64,000 nucleotides of DNA from Piscibacillus sp052246295 (GTDB taxonomy: Bacteria > Bacillota > Bacilli > Bacillales > Alkalibacillaceae). A program made the position numbers and the translations under genes. The DNA is taken from NCBI GenBank assembly GCA_052246295.1, contig JBQQCO010000019.1; one strand, given 5' to 3'. Numbering within the stretch: the first letter of the stretch is position 1; each line of letters opens with the position of its first letter. Positions 26,408 through 34,534 of this stretch are shown here, in pieces. Under the pieces are notes generated by a model that saw only the letters and a list, made by a program, of their open reading frames with translations, searched no databases and had not been told where the DNA came from.

Positions 26408-26669
26408 GACTCCTGGTCGGCTAAAAACGGCCACGTCCTGCGCCTGCGATTACTCGGCGCAAACTTAAGCAAAGATGTAGTACAAAAAGCATTTGTGGCC
26501 AACGCCGACACTAGACCGTCCAGGTCGTCGCAGAACAGCACGAGCTGAGGGGCCACAGGATGTGGGTCAGTTCGGCGTTGCAACATGGATGTTGCGTATT
26601 TAGCCGAACATCCTTAAACTCCGAACGAAAGTGAGTTTGGGGAAGTTGAAGCCGTGCCTGCGGAAAGCG
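26408..26669 (+). repeat. Dispersed structured repeat, copy 2
   Basis: Matches 24761-25027 in direct orientation. Blocks shared exactly include CCTGCGATTACTCGGCGCAA-like and AGCACGAGCTGAGGGGCCAC; the hairpin GTTCGGC / GCCGAAC with inner GCAACAT / ATGTTGC is intact, with compensating base changes in the inner stem relative to copy 1. A minus-strand frame across it (26320-26586) is not a gene. Confidence 0.8.
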
Positions 26670-26694
26670 AAGCATTTTGACGCAGCTAAAAATT

Positions 26695-26738
26695 GAAGAC
26701 GAATATTAGGAGTCAAGTTACTCCTAATATTCGTCTTC
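26695..26738 (-). terminator. Long hairpin at the end of the wHTH gene
   Basis: 19-base perfect stem (GAAGACGAATATTAGGAGT and its inverse) with loop CAAGTT. It overlaps the last five codons of the minus-strand gene and probably ends its transcript; there is no clear T-run. Confidence 0.6.
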
Positions 26739-26975
26739 TCTAAGGATAAGATATCTTTTGTCCCAGCCTCTTCCTTTTTCTGTTAAAAAATATTGATTTT
26801 GTTGTTCTTCAATGAAGTTTGCTTCCTCGAGTTCACGTAAGGCACTTTTTACTTTGAAAACAGGAAGCTTAACACCTAACCGTATGTCTTGAAAGGTGTG
26901 GTCATGTTCAATAACTGATAAAAATAACTCGAGTTGAGATGGTGCTAAAGACGTTTCGTTTTTACCGCATGGCAT
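26724..26975 (-). CDS. Small winged-helix protein with element-derived C-terminus
   Basis: 83 residues from ATG 26975 (TAGGTGA six bases upstream). Residues about 8-60 look like a winged helix (FQDIRLGVKLPVFKVKSALRE). The C-terminal GRGWDKR and following residues are encoded by the inverted end of the 26331-26774 element, so the ancestral tail was replaced. It follows the peroxiredoxin gene by nine bases and is probably co-transcribed. Function unknown; DNA binding is a reasonable guess. Confidence 0.6.
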   Translation of the reverse strand: MPCGKNETSLAPSQLELFLSVIEHDHTFQDIRLGVKLPVFKVKSALRELEEANFIEEQQNQYFLTEKGRGWDKRYLILREDEY

Positions 26976-26984
26976 TGCGTTCAC

Positions 26985-27638
26985 CTATAATTTTTTCTTA
27001 GCTAAATACCAGTCAATCACTTCGACGCTGTCATCGTTTGCGCGTTCTTCTGCTTGTTGTTGTGAAGCTGGTGGTGGAACTAAAACATCATCACCTGGCG
27101 TCCAGTTGGCTGGTGTTGATACTTGGTGCTTAACATTTGTTTGTAACGCTTCGACAAGTCGAACGATTTCTGCCATGTTACGACCTGTTGTTAACGGATA
27201 ATAAATAATCGCTTTGATGACTTGCTTGTCGTCAATTACAAAAACTGCACGACTTGCTTCAGTACCACTATCATTTGGATGAATCATACCGTATTTCGTT
27301 GCCACGTCTTTACTTAAGTCCGCGATCACTGGAAATTCAATTTTTGTGTTGAAGTTTTCTTCAATATTACGAACCCATGCAATGTGCGATTGATTGCTAT
27401 CCACACTTAAGCCTAATAGTTCCGTGTTTAATTCTCTTAGTTTCGGGTAAATTTCTTGAAAAGCCACAAATTCTGTTGTGCAAACTGGTGTGAAATCAGC
27501 TGGGTGTGAGAATAGTACTAACCACGACCCTTTATAATCTTCTAATTTCACCGGGCCATGTGTCGTAGTCGCTTCAAAATTTGGTGCCGGATCCCCAATA
27601 CGAGGTAAGCTTACTGGTTGCTGTTGTTCTTCTGACAT
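26985..27638 (-). CDS. 1-Cys peroxiredoxin (Prx6/AhpC-TSA family)
   Basis: 217 residues, ATG at 27638 behind AAGGAGG. Peroxidatic motif HPADFTPVCTTEF; this is the only Cys, so no resolving Cys is present. The extended C-terminal domain (TPANWTPGDDVLVPPP) and the length fit the Prx6 group. Reduces peroxides in the cytoplasm with an external thiol. A PerR-like box overlaps its upstream region. Confidence 0.9.
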   Translation of the reverse strand: MSEEQQQPVSLPRIGDPAPNFEATTTHGPVKLEDYKGSWLVLFSHPADFTPVCTTEFVAFQEIYPKLRELNTELLGLSVDSNQSHIAWVRNIEENFNTKIEFPVIADLSKDVATKYGMIHPNDSGTEASRAVFVIDDKQVIKAIIYYPLTTGRNMAEIVRLVEALQTNVKHQVSTPANWTPGDDVLVPPPASQQQAEERANDDSVEVIDWYLAKKKL

Positions 27639-27657
27639 AAACGAATTCCTCCTTAAC

Positions 27658-27672
27658 TTATAATTCCTATAA
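27658..27672. promoter_or_regulatory. PerR-like box before the peroxiredoxin gene
   Basis: TTATAATTCCTATAA matches 13 of 15 bases of the PerR consensus TTATAATNATTATAA as I recall it, inside the perfect palindrome ACTTATA-N5-TATAAGT. A candidate minus-strand -10 box (CATACT, about 27681) lies just upstream, so the box would cover the transcription start. Confidence 0.5.
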
Positions 27673-27956
27673 GTTTAGTATGATTTATTATATTCTTATC
27701 ATAACAAAAGTGAACCAACATTCCAAAATGATTTGCATTAATTTTTGGAAAACTCTTTATGTTGAGGTGTAATGTCTCATAAATTTAGTTGCGATGTCCT
27801 ATAAATGTCTCAAAATACCCTAAAACGACAACGCAATGCCTTGTTTCTGCAAAATTCGATTCCGAAAAATCAAAGCTAATGTCCAAAAAAAACATAAAAA
27901 TTCCTCTTTTCAACCATATTATGAAAAGGATTAATAGAAGTAGAAGGAGGTTTAAC
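27673..27956. other. Intergenic region between divergent units
   Basis: AT-rich. Holds the promoter region of the peroxiredoxin gene on the minus strand and the leader of the DUF2188 gene. The frame that could extend the DUF2188 protein upstream has no RBS and non-protein-like composition, so I place no gene here. Confidence 0.5.
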
Positions 27957-28208
27957 ATGTCTAAAGAGAAGAGCCAATATGGCGGTGGCCGTCCCGTTAT
28001 GAAGGAAAATGGAGTGATTGTCCGTCGTAAAGGTGATGATTGGATTGTTCACATGGTGAATCAAGAAGATGACTATGAAACGTTTGATACAGAGAGACAA
28101 GCGTTAAAACGTGCTGATGAAATCTCAGATGAATACGAGTCGTATGTACAAGTTCGAGATGAAGAAGGGGACGTAGATGAGAATTATAATTATGACGATG
28201 TACAGTAA
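27957..28208 (+). CDS. DUF2188 domain protein
   Basis: 83 residues from ATG 27957 behind AGAAGGAGG. A single DUF2188 unit: GVIVRRKGDDWIVHMVNQED then FDTERQALKRADEISDEYES, with an acidic tail. Paralogue of the C-terminal half of the 29387 protein. Such small proteins are often general-stress proteins in Bacillus; the role is unknown. Confidence 0.8.
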   Translation: MSKEKSQYGGGRPVMKENGVIVRRKGDDWIVHMVNQEDDYETFDTERQALKRADEISDEYESYVQVRDEEGDVDENYNYDDVQ

Positions 28209-28239
28209 AAGAGCAGTGGACAAAGTTTCCACTGCTCTT
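28209..28239. terminator. Bidirectional terminator
   Basis: Stem AAGAGCAGTGGA / TCCACTGCTCTT with a short loop, between the converging DUF2188 and zinc-ribbon genes. Confidence 0.85.
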
Positions 28240-28244
28240 ATCGT

Positions 28245-28448
28245 TTAACCGCCAAAGAAGAAGTCGACAACATTTCCTGCGGTTGAAGAGTTTTTGTTAT
28301 AGAATTCGGAGTAGCCGCAGTTTTTACAGAAGACCACAATAAACTTATTGTGCTGAACATCAAACATTTTGGATAAACCAGTTCCAGTCATGGCTACTTC
28401 TTTTTGTCCAGCTTCAGTATGACCACATTTTATACAACCGTATGCCAT
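28245..28448 (-). CDS. Zinc-ribbon protein
   Basis: 67 residues from ATG 28448 behind AAAGGGGG. Two CxxC pairs (Cys5/Cys8 and Cys41/Cys44, in GCIKCG and FCKNCG) form a zinc ribbon; ends FFFGG. The start is one base from the stop of the YitT-family gene upstream, whose last codons carry the RBS, so the two are coupled. Members are annotated as nucleic-acid-binding, function unproven. Confidence 0.85.
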   Translation of the reverse strand: MAYGCIKCGHTEAGQKEVAMTGTGLSKMFDVQHNKFIVVFCKNCGYSEFYNKNSSTAGNVVDFFFGG

Positions 28449-28449
28449 A

Positions 28450-29286
28450 TTATTTTCCCCCTTTATAACCTGTTTTAAATATCTCTTGTACTCGATGTGT
28501 CGTGACATAGGCTTCAGGATCTAGTTTTTCAATAATTTTTCTAAGTTGAACAATTTCTCGTTTGTTAATGACGATATAGAGGACTTCTTTATTCAAGTTA
28601 GAATATCCACCGCGTCCTTCGAGCACCGTCACCCCACGAGCCATTCGTCTAGTAATATCATCTAGGACTTTTTCGCCTTCGCTTGAAATAATCATGACGG
28701 CTGTACGTTGACTAGCACCCTCAACTACTAAGTCAATGACTTTCGAGCCGACGTATACTGCGATTAGGGTGTACATTGCTTTTTCCTGACCGATGACAAA
28801 TGCTGAGGCGAGAATAATGATGACATCTATGACAAAAATTGTTGGTCCGACATCCCAACCTGCTATTTTATTTAACATTTTAGCTAAAATAGTTGTCCCG
28901 CCGGCTGTACCACCTGATCTGAACATTAGTCCTATTCCAAGACCAACAAAAATTCCAGCAAAAAGCGCTGCCAGAAGGGTGTCTCCAACAATTTCCTGTC
29001 CCCAGCCCTCAGTTAAATAAAGGAAGAAAGAAGACATTCCGAACGATAAAATTGTATAAATGGTTGCACGTTTCGTGAAAAACTTATACCCAAGTGCTAG
29101 TAAGGTGGCATTAAGTAAAAAGTTCATTAAGGCAGGGGACCATTCAAATAAATAGAACGTAATGATGGTAATCCCAATGACGCCACCTTCTGATAACGTA
29201 TTTGGAATCGCAAAATAGTTGATTCCAAAAGCGAATGAGAACGCACCAAATAATATAAATGCAAGATCTTTTATATTACGAAGCAT
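28450..29286 (-). CDS. YitT family membrane protein
   Basis: 278 residues, ATG 29286 behind GGGGGT. About five or six membrane spans in the first 190 residues (start LAFILFGAFSFAFGINYF; SGGTAGGTTILA motif) followed by a cytoplasmic DUF2179 domain (GVTVLEGRGGYSNLNKEVLY). Common in Bacillus as several paralogues; transport role assumed but unknown. Confidence 0.88.
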   Translation of the reverse strand: MLRNIKDLAFILFGAFSFAFGINYFAIPNTLSEGGVIGITIITFYLFEWSPALMNFLLNATLLALGYKFFTKRATIYTILSFGMSSFFLYLTEGWGQEIVGDTLLAALFAGIFVGLGIGLMFRSGGTAGGTTILAKMLNKIAGWDVGPTIFVIDVIIILASAFVIGQEKAMYTLIAVYVGSKVIDLVVEGASQRTAVMIISSEGEKVLDDITRRMARGVTVLEGRGGYSNLNKEVLYIVINKREIVQLRKIIEKLDPEAYVTTHRVQEIFKTGYKGGK

Positions 29287-29328
29287 TGAATGACCCCCAT
29301 AGATTTGTATTATTTTTATTTTAGCAAT

Positions 29329-29354
29329 GTTTGAATGTGGTTAAAAGTGGAATA
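29329..29354 (+). promoter_or_regulatory. Possible sigma-B promoter of the YdaT-like gene
   Basis: GTTTGA, 14 bases, GGAATA, compared with the general-stress consensus GTTTAA-N12-14-GGGWAW. B. subtilis ydaT is a sigma-B gene as I recall, which makes the weak match more credible. Confidence 0.35.
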
Positions 29355-29386
29355 GCTAAAGTAAAGCATATATGGAGGTGTTTAAC

Positions 29387-29836
29387 ATGCCTTATGATCG
29401 AAATGATTATCCAAGTTCATTGAAAAACTTAAACGAAGCAACACGACTAAAGGCTATTGAGATTATTAATGCCATGTTGGAAGAAGGCTATGAGGAGGAC
29501 GAAGCTATTCCAATTGGAACGGAACAAGCTAAAGAATGGTATGATAACGCAAACGATCAAGATCGACAGGAGATGCGTGATAAGTCTGCTAAGGAGTTAA
29601 AGGACCATGACGATCATAATAGTCGACCTGAACTGATGGGCCGAGGTGTGATGGTGACTAAGCATGAGGATGGTTGGGCTGTACAGACTAAGACAGCTGA
29701 TCAAGCTTCGGATGTGTTTGAGTATAAGGAAGATGCTGTTGAGAGAGGAAGCGAGATTGCAGAGAATAAAGGGACGTATTTAGAGGTGCAGGATTCTAAT
29801 GGAAAGGTTTTGCGTACACATTCGTATGAAGATTAA
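29387..29836 (+). CDS. ydaT: YdaT-like DUF2188 general-stress protein
   Basis: 149 residues from ATG 29387 behind GGAGGTG. N-terminal helical domain (MPYDRNDYPSSLKNL, then AIEIINAMLEEGYEEDEAI) and C-terminal DUF2188 domain (GVMVTKHEDGWAVQTKTADQ). Same architecture and length as YdaT of B. subtilis. The C-terminal half is related to the 83-residue protein at 27957. Function not known beyond stress association. Confidence 0.75.
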   Translation: MPYDRNDYPSSLKNLNEATRLKAIEIINAMLEEGYEEDEAIPIGTEQAKEWYDNANDQDRQEMRDKSAKELKDHDDHNSRPELMGRGVMVTKHEDGWAVQTKTADQASDVFEYKEDAVERGSEIAENKGTYLEVQDSNGKVLRTHSYED

Positions 29837-29837
29837 C

Positions 29838-29862
29838 AAAATCCGCTGTCATGGCGGATTTT
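29838..29862 (+). terminator. Terminator after the YdaT-like gene
   Basis: Nine-base stem AAAATCCGC / GCGGATTTT with a 7-base loop, followed by a T-rich tail. Confidence 0.85.
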
Positions 29863-29957
29863 AATTTTTATTTCAGAAAAATTCCTTTCGTATGTTATAA
29901 TCTTTAAAAAGTTTTCTTAAAAATTAGACAGATTTTGATAGAGTGGGAGGAGACAAC

Positions 29958-31568
29958 ATGAATTTTGATAGCATGTATTATCCGTACGCGTCGAGACGTA
30001 ATGCGGTTTATAGTAAAAATGGAATGGTGGCAACATCTCAGCCACTTGCAGCTGAAGCTGGGATTGAGATGATTCGTAAAGGTGGAAACGCAGTGGATGC
30101 AGCGATTGCAACTGCTGCGGCCTTGACGGTTGTTGAGCCGACATCCAATGGTATTGGGTCTGATGCGTTTGCGATTGTATGGGTTGATGGAAAAATTCAT
30201 GGACTCAATGCAAGTGGTTACGCTCCACAAAACATTTCGATAGATAAGCTTAAAGCTGAAGGGTACGAAGAGGTGCCGACGTTTGGAAAAGTGCCAGTGA
30301 CCGTGCCGGGAACACCGGCTGCTTGGGCGGAGCTTTCAGAACGTTTTGGCGTGCTGCCTTTTGAGGACTTGTTTGAACCAGCGATTCGATACGCAGAAGA
30401 TGGCTTTCCGCTCAGTCCAACGCTTGCGTTTCATTGGGAATCAGCTTTTAAAAAATTTAAAGAGATTTTTAAAGATGAGATTTTTGAGAACTGGTTTAAG
30501 ACGTTTGCACCAGAAGGACGAGCACCTAAAGCAGGTGAGATGTGGAAATCTCCTGGGCATGCGCGTGGATTAAGAGAAATCGCGACTTCGAAGGCAAAAT
30601 CGTTTTATTCAGGAAACTTAGCTAATGAAATCAATCAGTTCTTCAAGGAACATGATGGTTACTTAACGAAAGAGGATTTAGAGACGTATCAACCTCAATG
30701 GGTGGACCCTATTAAAGTTAACTATCGTGGATATGATGTATGGGAAATCCCGCCGAATGGTCAAGGCATTATTGCCTTAATGGCATTAAACATTTTGAAA
30801 GGTTATGAGTTTACCGAAAAAGATTCGGTTGATACGTATCATAAGCAAATTGAGGCTATTAAGTTAGCTTTCACGGATGGATTAGAGTATATTACTCAAC
30901 AGGACCACATGGATGTATCGGTTGAGCAGTTATTATCAGATGCATATGCTGATGAGCGACGTGAGTTAATTGGGGATAAAGCACTTGATCCAACCCCTGG
31001 TGAGCCGCAACGGGGTGGAACGGTATATCTATCAACTGCGGATGGCGATGGAAATATGGTTTCATTTATCCAGAGTAACTACATGGGATTCGGTTCAGGC
31101 GTTGTTATTCCTAATACAGGTATCGCGATGCAAAATCGTGGCCACACGTTCCAGTTAGATGAACAACACGTGAATGCGTTGAAGCCAGGCAAACAAACGT
31201 ATCATACGATTATCCCTGGATTTTTAACAAAAGACGATCAAGCCGTAGGTCCTTTCGGGGTCATGGGTGGTTTCATGCAGCCTCAAGGGCACGTTCAGGT
31301 CATCATGAACACGATCGATTTTGCTTTAAATCCTCAAGCATCACTTGATGCACCAAGGTGGCAGTGGATGAAAGACAAAGTCGTACATGTCGACCCACTA
31401 TTCCCAGAGCATCTAGCTCAAGCGCTGCAACGTCGAGGCCATGTAATTAAGCGTAGCTTATATCACAGCGAGTTTGGCCGCGGGCAGATTATTTGGCGAG
31501 ATCCGGAAACAGGTGTGTTATGTGGTGGAACAGAACCACGCACGGATGGTCATATCGCGGTTTTATAA
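29958..31568 (+). CDS. Gamma-glutamyltranspeptidase-like protein, YwrD type
   Basis: 536 residues from ATG 29958 behind GGGAGGAG. The N-terminal nucleophile is likely the Thr in GGTVYLSTADGDGN, which begins the small subunit; QSNYMGFGSGVVIP and the GGFMQPQGHVQ block follow. No signal peptide, so it is cytoplasmic, unlike secreted GGT. The form GGTVY rather than TTH marks the YwrD branch, whose substrate is unknown; acylase activity is an alternative. Confidence 0.85.
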   Translation: MNFDSMYYPYASRRNAVYSKNGMVATSQPLAAEAGIEMIRKGGNAVDAAIATAAALTVVEPTSNGIGSDAFAIVWVDGKIHGLNASGYAPQNISIDKLKAEGYEEVPTFGKVPVTVPGTPAAWAELSERFGVLPFEDLFEPAIRYAEDGFPLSPTLAFHWESAFKKFKEIFKDEIFENWFKTFAPEGRAPKAGEMWKSPGHARGLREIATSKAKSFYSGNLANEINQFFKEHDGYLTKEDLETYQPQWVDPIKVNYRGYDVWEIPPNGQGIIALMALNILKGYEFTEKDSVDTYHKQIEAIKLAFTDGLEYITQQDHMDVSVEQLLSDAYADERRELIGDKALDPTPGEPQRGGTVYLSTADGDGNMVSFIQSNYMGFGSGVVIPNTGIAMQNRGHTFQLDEQHVNALKPGKQTYHTIIPGFLTKDDQAVGPFGVMGGFMQPQGHVQVIMNTIDFALNPQASLDAPRWQWMKDKVVHVDPLFPEHLAQALQRRGHVIKRSLYHSEFGRGQIIWRDPETGVLCGGTEPRTDGHIAVL

Positions 31569-31580
31569 AAATGAGAGAGG

Positions 31581-31612
31581 CTACAGCGCTGATTTGGTGC
31601 TGTAGTTTTTTT
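31581..31612 (+). terminator. Terminator after the GGT-like gene
   Basis: Stem CTACAGCGC / GTGCTGTAG (one G-U) followed by seven T. Confidence 0.85.
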
Positions 31613-31748
31613 ATGTGTAGATTTCTGCCAGAGATTGGCGAAACCTAATCAAAATTTATCGAATAGCCAGATCATGAGAAGGGTTTCGCGCTCATCAAAT
31701 GGAATTTTTTATTGCAAAGCGATTGGAATCCTTGTACGATAGTATTAA

Positions 31749-31799
31749 CGTAAACGATTACGTAACTATATTTTTTTATTGAACTGAGTAATCGATTAC
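31749..31799. promoter_or_regulatory. Two LacI-type operators and promoter of the rpiA-kdgK operon
   Basis: CGTAAACGATTACG at 31749-31762 and the perfect palindrome GTAATCGATTAC at 31788-31799; centres 38 bases apart. A promoter TTAACG, 16 bases, TATATT (31745-31772) is overlapped by the first site. The central CG with symmetric arms is typical of LacI/GalR regulators, here most likely the product of the next gene. Confidence 0.6.
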
Positions 31800-31824
31800 G
31801 TAACGAAAGTGATAGGTGAAAACG

Positions 31825-32823
31825 ATGGCGAAGGTGACCATTAAAGAAATTGCGAATATGTTAGGCGTATCGACTGCGACGGTTTCACGTGTTTTAAACA
31901 ATTCTGGAGGTTATTCCGAAGAAACAAAGAAGCGCGTTTTGGAAGTTCTGAAAAAACATAATTACCAAACGAATGTCGCTGCGAAAAGTCTAAGAACCAA
32001 GAAAACGAATAGTGTTGGGATTGTTCTGCCTGATCTGACCAACGAGTATTTTGCTAAAATTGCGGTCGCGATTGAACGTGTTTTAATGAAAAAAGGTTTC
32101 TCGATAAATATTTATAACATGAGTGAGGATGCTAATAAGGAGCAATTGATCTTACAGGATCTTCAATCACGTGGTGTGGATGGACTAATCTATGTTTCAG
32201 GTTACAGGGAGTTAGTGAAAAAAGTTAGGGCACTACATATTCCAGTTGTATGTATTAACCAACTAGAAAAAATGGATCTCGTCGTACCTGTAATTGAATC
32301 CAATCATCAAGAAGGTGGCTATTTGGCGGCTAAAGCTTTGCTTGAACGTGGAGCTAAAAAAATCGTCATGCTTAGGGATGAGCGTGATATTTTACCGGTT
32401 AATAAAAGGGAAGAAGGCTTTGTTCAAGCCTTAAACGAGTATGGTTACGAAAAAGATAGAACACTAATTCAGAGTATTCCTTTTGATGTGACGTTAGCAA
32501 AAGAGGTTATTATCGATTTGATTAAAAACAAAGTTTCATTTGATGGAGTTTTTGCTAGTTCGGACACGTTAGCTATAGGTGCGTTAAAAGCTCTACAACT
32601 TAATGGCAAGAGCATCCCCGATGATGTTCAAGTTGTTGGATTTGATAATGTGACCTTTAGCCAGTATAGCTCACCGGCTTTAACTACGATTCATCAAGCG
32701 ACCGATCAATTAGGTGAACAAGCTTCCGAATTGTTGTTGAAATTAATGAATAAACAGAAATTGGATTATGATGAACAGTTGGTAGTTCCGGTACATTTAG
32801 TGGAACGCGAAACGACACGTTAA
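31825..32823 (+). CDS. LacI family transcriptional regulator
   Basis: 332 residues from ATG 31825 (AGGTGA upstream). N-terminal LacI helix-turn-helix VTIKEIANMLGVSTATVSRVL plus hinge, then periplasmic-binding-protein-like sensor (GIVLPDLTNEYFAKIA, ending VVGFDNVTFSQYSSPALTTI). First gene of an operon with rpiA, kdgK and a 2-hydroxyacid dehydrogenase, so the effector may be a 2-keto sugar acid or its phosphate. Confidence 0.9.
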   Translation: MAKVTIKEIANMLGVSTATVSRVLNNSGGYSEETKKRVLEVLKKHNYQTNVAAKSLRTKKTNSVGIVLPDLTNEYFAKIAVAIERVLMKKGFSINIYNMSEDANKEQLILQDLQSRGVDGLIYVSGYRELVKKVRALHIPVVCINQLEKMDLVVPVIESNHQEGGYLAAKALLERGAKKIVMLRDERDILPVNKREEGFVQALNEYGYEKDRTLIQSIPFDVTLAKEVIIDLIKNKVSFDGVFASSDTLAIGALKALQLNGKSIPDDVQVVGFDNVTFSQYSSPALTTIHQATDQLGEQASELLLKLMNKQKLDYDEQLVVPVHLVERETTR

Positions 32824-32836
32824 TGGAGGGCTAATG

Positions 32837-33514
32837 ATGGAACATGTTGATCGTAAAAAACAAGCAGTTGGTGAACAGGCAGCAGAGTGCATTCAGGATG
32901 GTATGTTAGTTGGTCTTGGTTCTGGTTCGACGATGTTTTATGTGTTGAAAGCATTAGGTGAACGTGTGAAACAAGGGATACAAATTCGTGGTGTTCCTTC
33001 GTCAATAAAGACAGAGAATTGGGCTAAAGAGTTTGGTGTTCCGTTAACGGATTTCTCAGAGGTGGAACGCCTTGACATCGCAGTGGACGGTGCTGATGAA
33101 ATCGATCCTGAGTTCAATTTGATTAAAGGTGGCGGAGGTTCGTTATTAAGAGAAAAAATCGTCGATGCAGCTGCTGACCGTTTTATCGTGGTTGCGGACG
33201 ATCGTAAATTGGTGGACCGTCTTGGGGCTTTCCCGTTACCAGTTGAAGTGGTCAAATTTGGTTGGCAATTAACGAAAAATAAGATTGAGTCGTTAGGTTG
33301 TTCAGCCGTTTTAAGAGAGAAAGATGGGGATGTATTTGTTTCGAACAATGATAATTACATTTTGGATTGTCAGTTTGATGTGATTAGTAACCCGAAAGAG
33401 CTTCATGATGAAATTAAAAGTTTATTAGGTGTCGTTGAAACTGGGTTATTTTTCGACATAGTAGATGAAGTGTTGGTTGCTCGAAATAAAGGCGTCGATA
33501 TAATAAAAAAATAA
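32837..33514 (+). CDS. rpiA: Ribose-5-phosphate isomerase A
   Basis: 225 residues from ATG 32837, six bases after GGAGGG (ATG 32834 also possible). Motifs GLGSGSTM, DGADEIDPEFNLIKGGGGSLLREK and the KFGW segment are diagnostic. Interconverts ribose 5-phosphate and ribulose 5-phosphate. Its presence in a sugar-acid operon suggests pentose phosphates arise from the substrate, as Gnd at the 43680 locus would produce ribulose 5-phosphate. Confidence 0.93.
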   Translation: MEHVDRKKQAVGEQAAECIQDGMLVGLGSGSTMFYVLKALGERVKQGIQIRGVPSSIKTENWAKEFGVPLTDFSEVERLDIAVDGADEIDPEFNLIKGGGGSLLREKIVDAAADRFIVVADDRKLVDRLGAFPLPVEVVKFGWQLTKNKIESLGCSAVLREKDGDVFVSNNDNYILDCQFDVISNPKELHDEIKSLLGVVETGLFFDIVDEVLVARNKGVDIIKK

Positions 33515-33550
33515 AAAGATAGCGTATTTGTATATAAAGGTGGATTTTTT

Positions 33551-34516
33551 ATGAGTCAGATTGATGTATTTACGTTAGGTGAAACGATGGTGCTTTTTCA
33601 GCCTGAACAGATGGCTCCTTTAGATTATGTAAGTCATTTTCCTAAAAAAATAGGTGGGGCGGAGTCGAACGTAGCAATAGGACTTTCTCGTCTAGGTCAT
33701 CAGGTAGGTTGGTTTAGTCAGCTTGGCGATGATCCGTTCGGGCGTTTTGTCTTAAAGACGATTCGTGGTGAAGGTGTTGATGTGTCATCGTGTCAGTATA
33801 CGAGTGGTGCGCCTACGGGTCTTATATTTAAGGAGCAACTGTCACCTGAAGATTTAAATGTTTATTATTATCGTAAAAATTCGGCTGCAAGTATGATGAG
33901 ACCTGAACAATTAAATGAAGATTATATTAGTCAGGCAAAAGTTTTGCACGTTACGGGCATTACACCTGCGTTGAGTGAGACAGGTTATCAAACGGTAAAA
34001 AAAGCAATTGAAATAGCCAAAAAACATGGTTTAATGATCGTTTTTGACCCTAACTTGAGACTTAAGCTCTGGTCTGAAGAGAAAGCGAAGCAGGTTTTAA
34101 ATGAAATCGCTAAAGAAGCGGATGTTATTTTGCCAGGGCTGGATGAAGGTCAATTCATGACAGGTATAGATAAGGTTGAAGACGTGGCAAGCGAATTAAG
34201 TGAAGATGGAAGCAAAACGGTCATCATTAAATTAGGTAGTGATGGCGCTTATGTTCATTCGAAAGATAAACAAGAATATGTGAGTGGTTTTCCAGTGGCG
34301 CAAGTTGTTGATCCAGTTGGGGCTGGGGATGGCTTTGCGGCTGGAATTATCAGTGGTTTGTTACGTGAAGAGCCTCTACAGAAAACCGTTAAACGCGCCA
34401 ATGCGATAGGAGCAATGGTTGTTGGTATGAAAGGTGACATTGAAGGCTTGCCAACGTTAGATGCCGTTAAGCGCTTTATGGAGCCAAACCAAGAACAGCG
34501 AGATGTGAAACGTTAA
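33551..34516 (+). CDS. kdgK: 2-keto-3-deoxygluconate kinase (PfkB family)
   Basis: 321 residues, RBS AAAGGTGG. PfkB fold: GGAESNVAIGLSRLG near the N-terminus and the catalytic DPVGAGDGFAAGIISGL. The early TLGETMVLF is characteristic of KDG kinases. Phosphorylates 2-keto-3-deoxy-gluconate (or galactonate) for cleavage by KDPG aldolase; that aldolase and D-galactonate dehydratase are encoded at 47738-49535, which lacks its own kinase. Confidence 0.88.
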   Translation: MSQIDVFTLGETMVLFQPEQMAPLDYVSHFPKKIGGAESNVAIGLSRLGHQVGWFSQLGDDPFGRFVLKTIRGEGVDVSSCQYTSGAPTGLIFKEQLSPEDLNVYYYRKNSAASMMRPEQLNEDYISQAKVLHVTGITPALSETGYQTVKKAIEIAKKHGLMIVFDPNLRLKLWSEEKAKQVLNEIAKEADVILPGLDEGQFMTGIDKVEDVASELSEDGSKTVIIKLGSDGAYVHSKDKQEYVSGFPVAQVVDPVGAGDGFAAGIISGLLREEPLQKTVKRANAIGAMVVGMKGDIEGLPTLDAVKRFMEPNQEQRDVKR

Positions 34517-34534
34517 CATAAAGGAGTATGTCTT

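Larger units (their letters stand above)
26331..26774. mobile_element. MITE-like element with perfect 20-bp inverted ends, containing repeat copy 2
   Basis: GGAAGAGGCTGGGACAAAAG at 26331-26350 is repeated exactly inverted at 26755-26774; similarity continues inward, with ACGAATATT about 18 bases further in at both ends. Inside is the second copy of the structured repeat (26408-26669) and a long hairpin. No transposase. The right end forms the last codons of the wHTH gene at 26724-26975, so it appears inserted into that gene's 3' end. GGCTGGGAC-type ends also occur as plain terminator elements in Firmicutes, so mobility is inferred only. Confidence 0.6.

Noticed and set aside
26320..26586. 88-residue minus-strand frame downstream of the MFS gene
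   Set aside because: Lies inside the structured repeat; the frame is not kept in copy 1 and there is no RBS.
27789..27956. N-terminal extension of the DUF2188 protein
   Set aside because: The excellent RBS at 27942-27949 and family alignment place the start at 27957; the upstream part is low-complexity.
29904..30230. Minus-strand frames opposite the GGT-like gene
   Set aside because: Antisense shadows with no translation signals.
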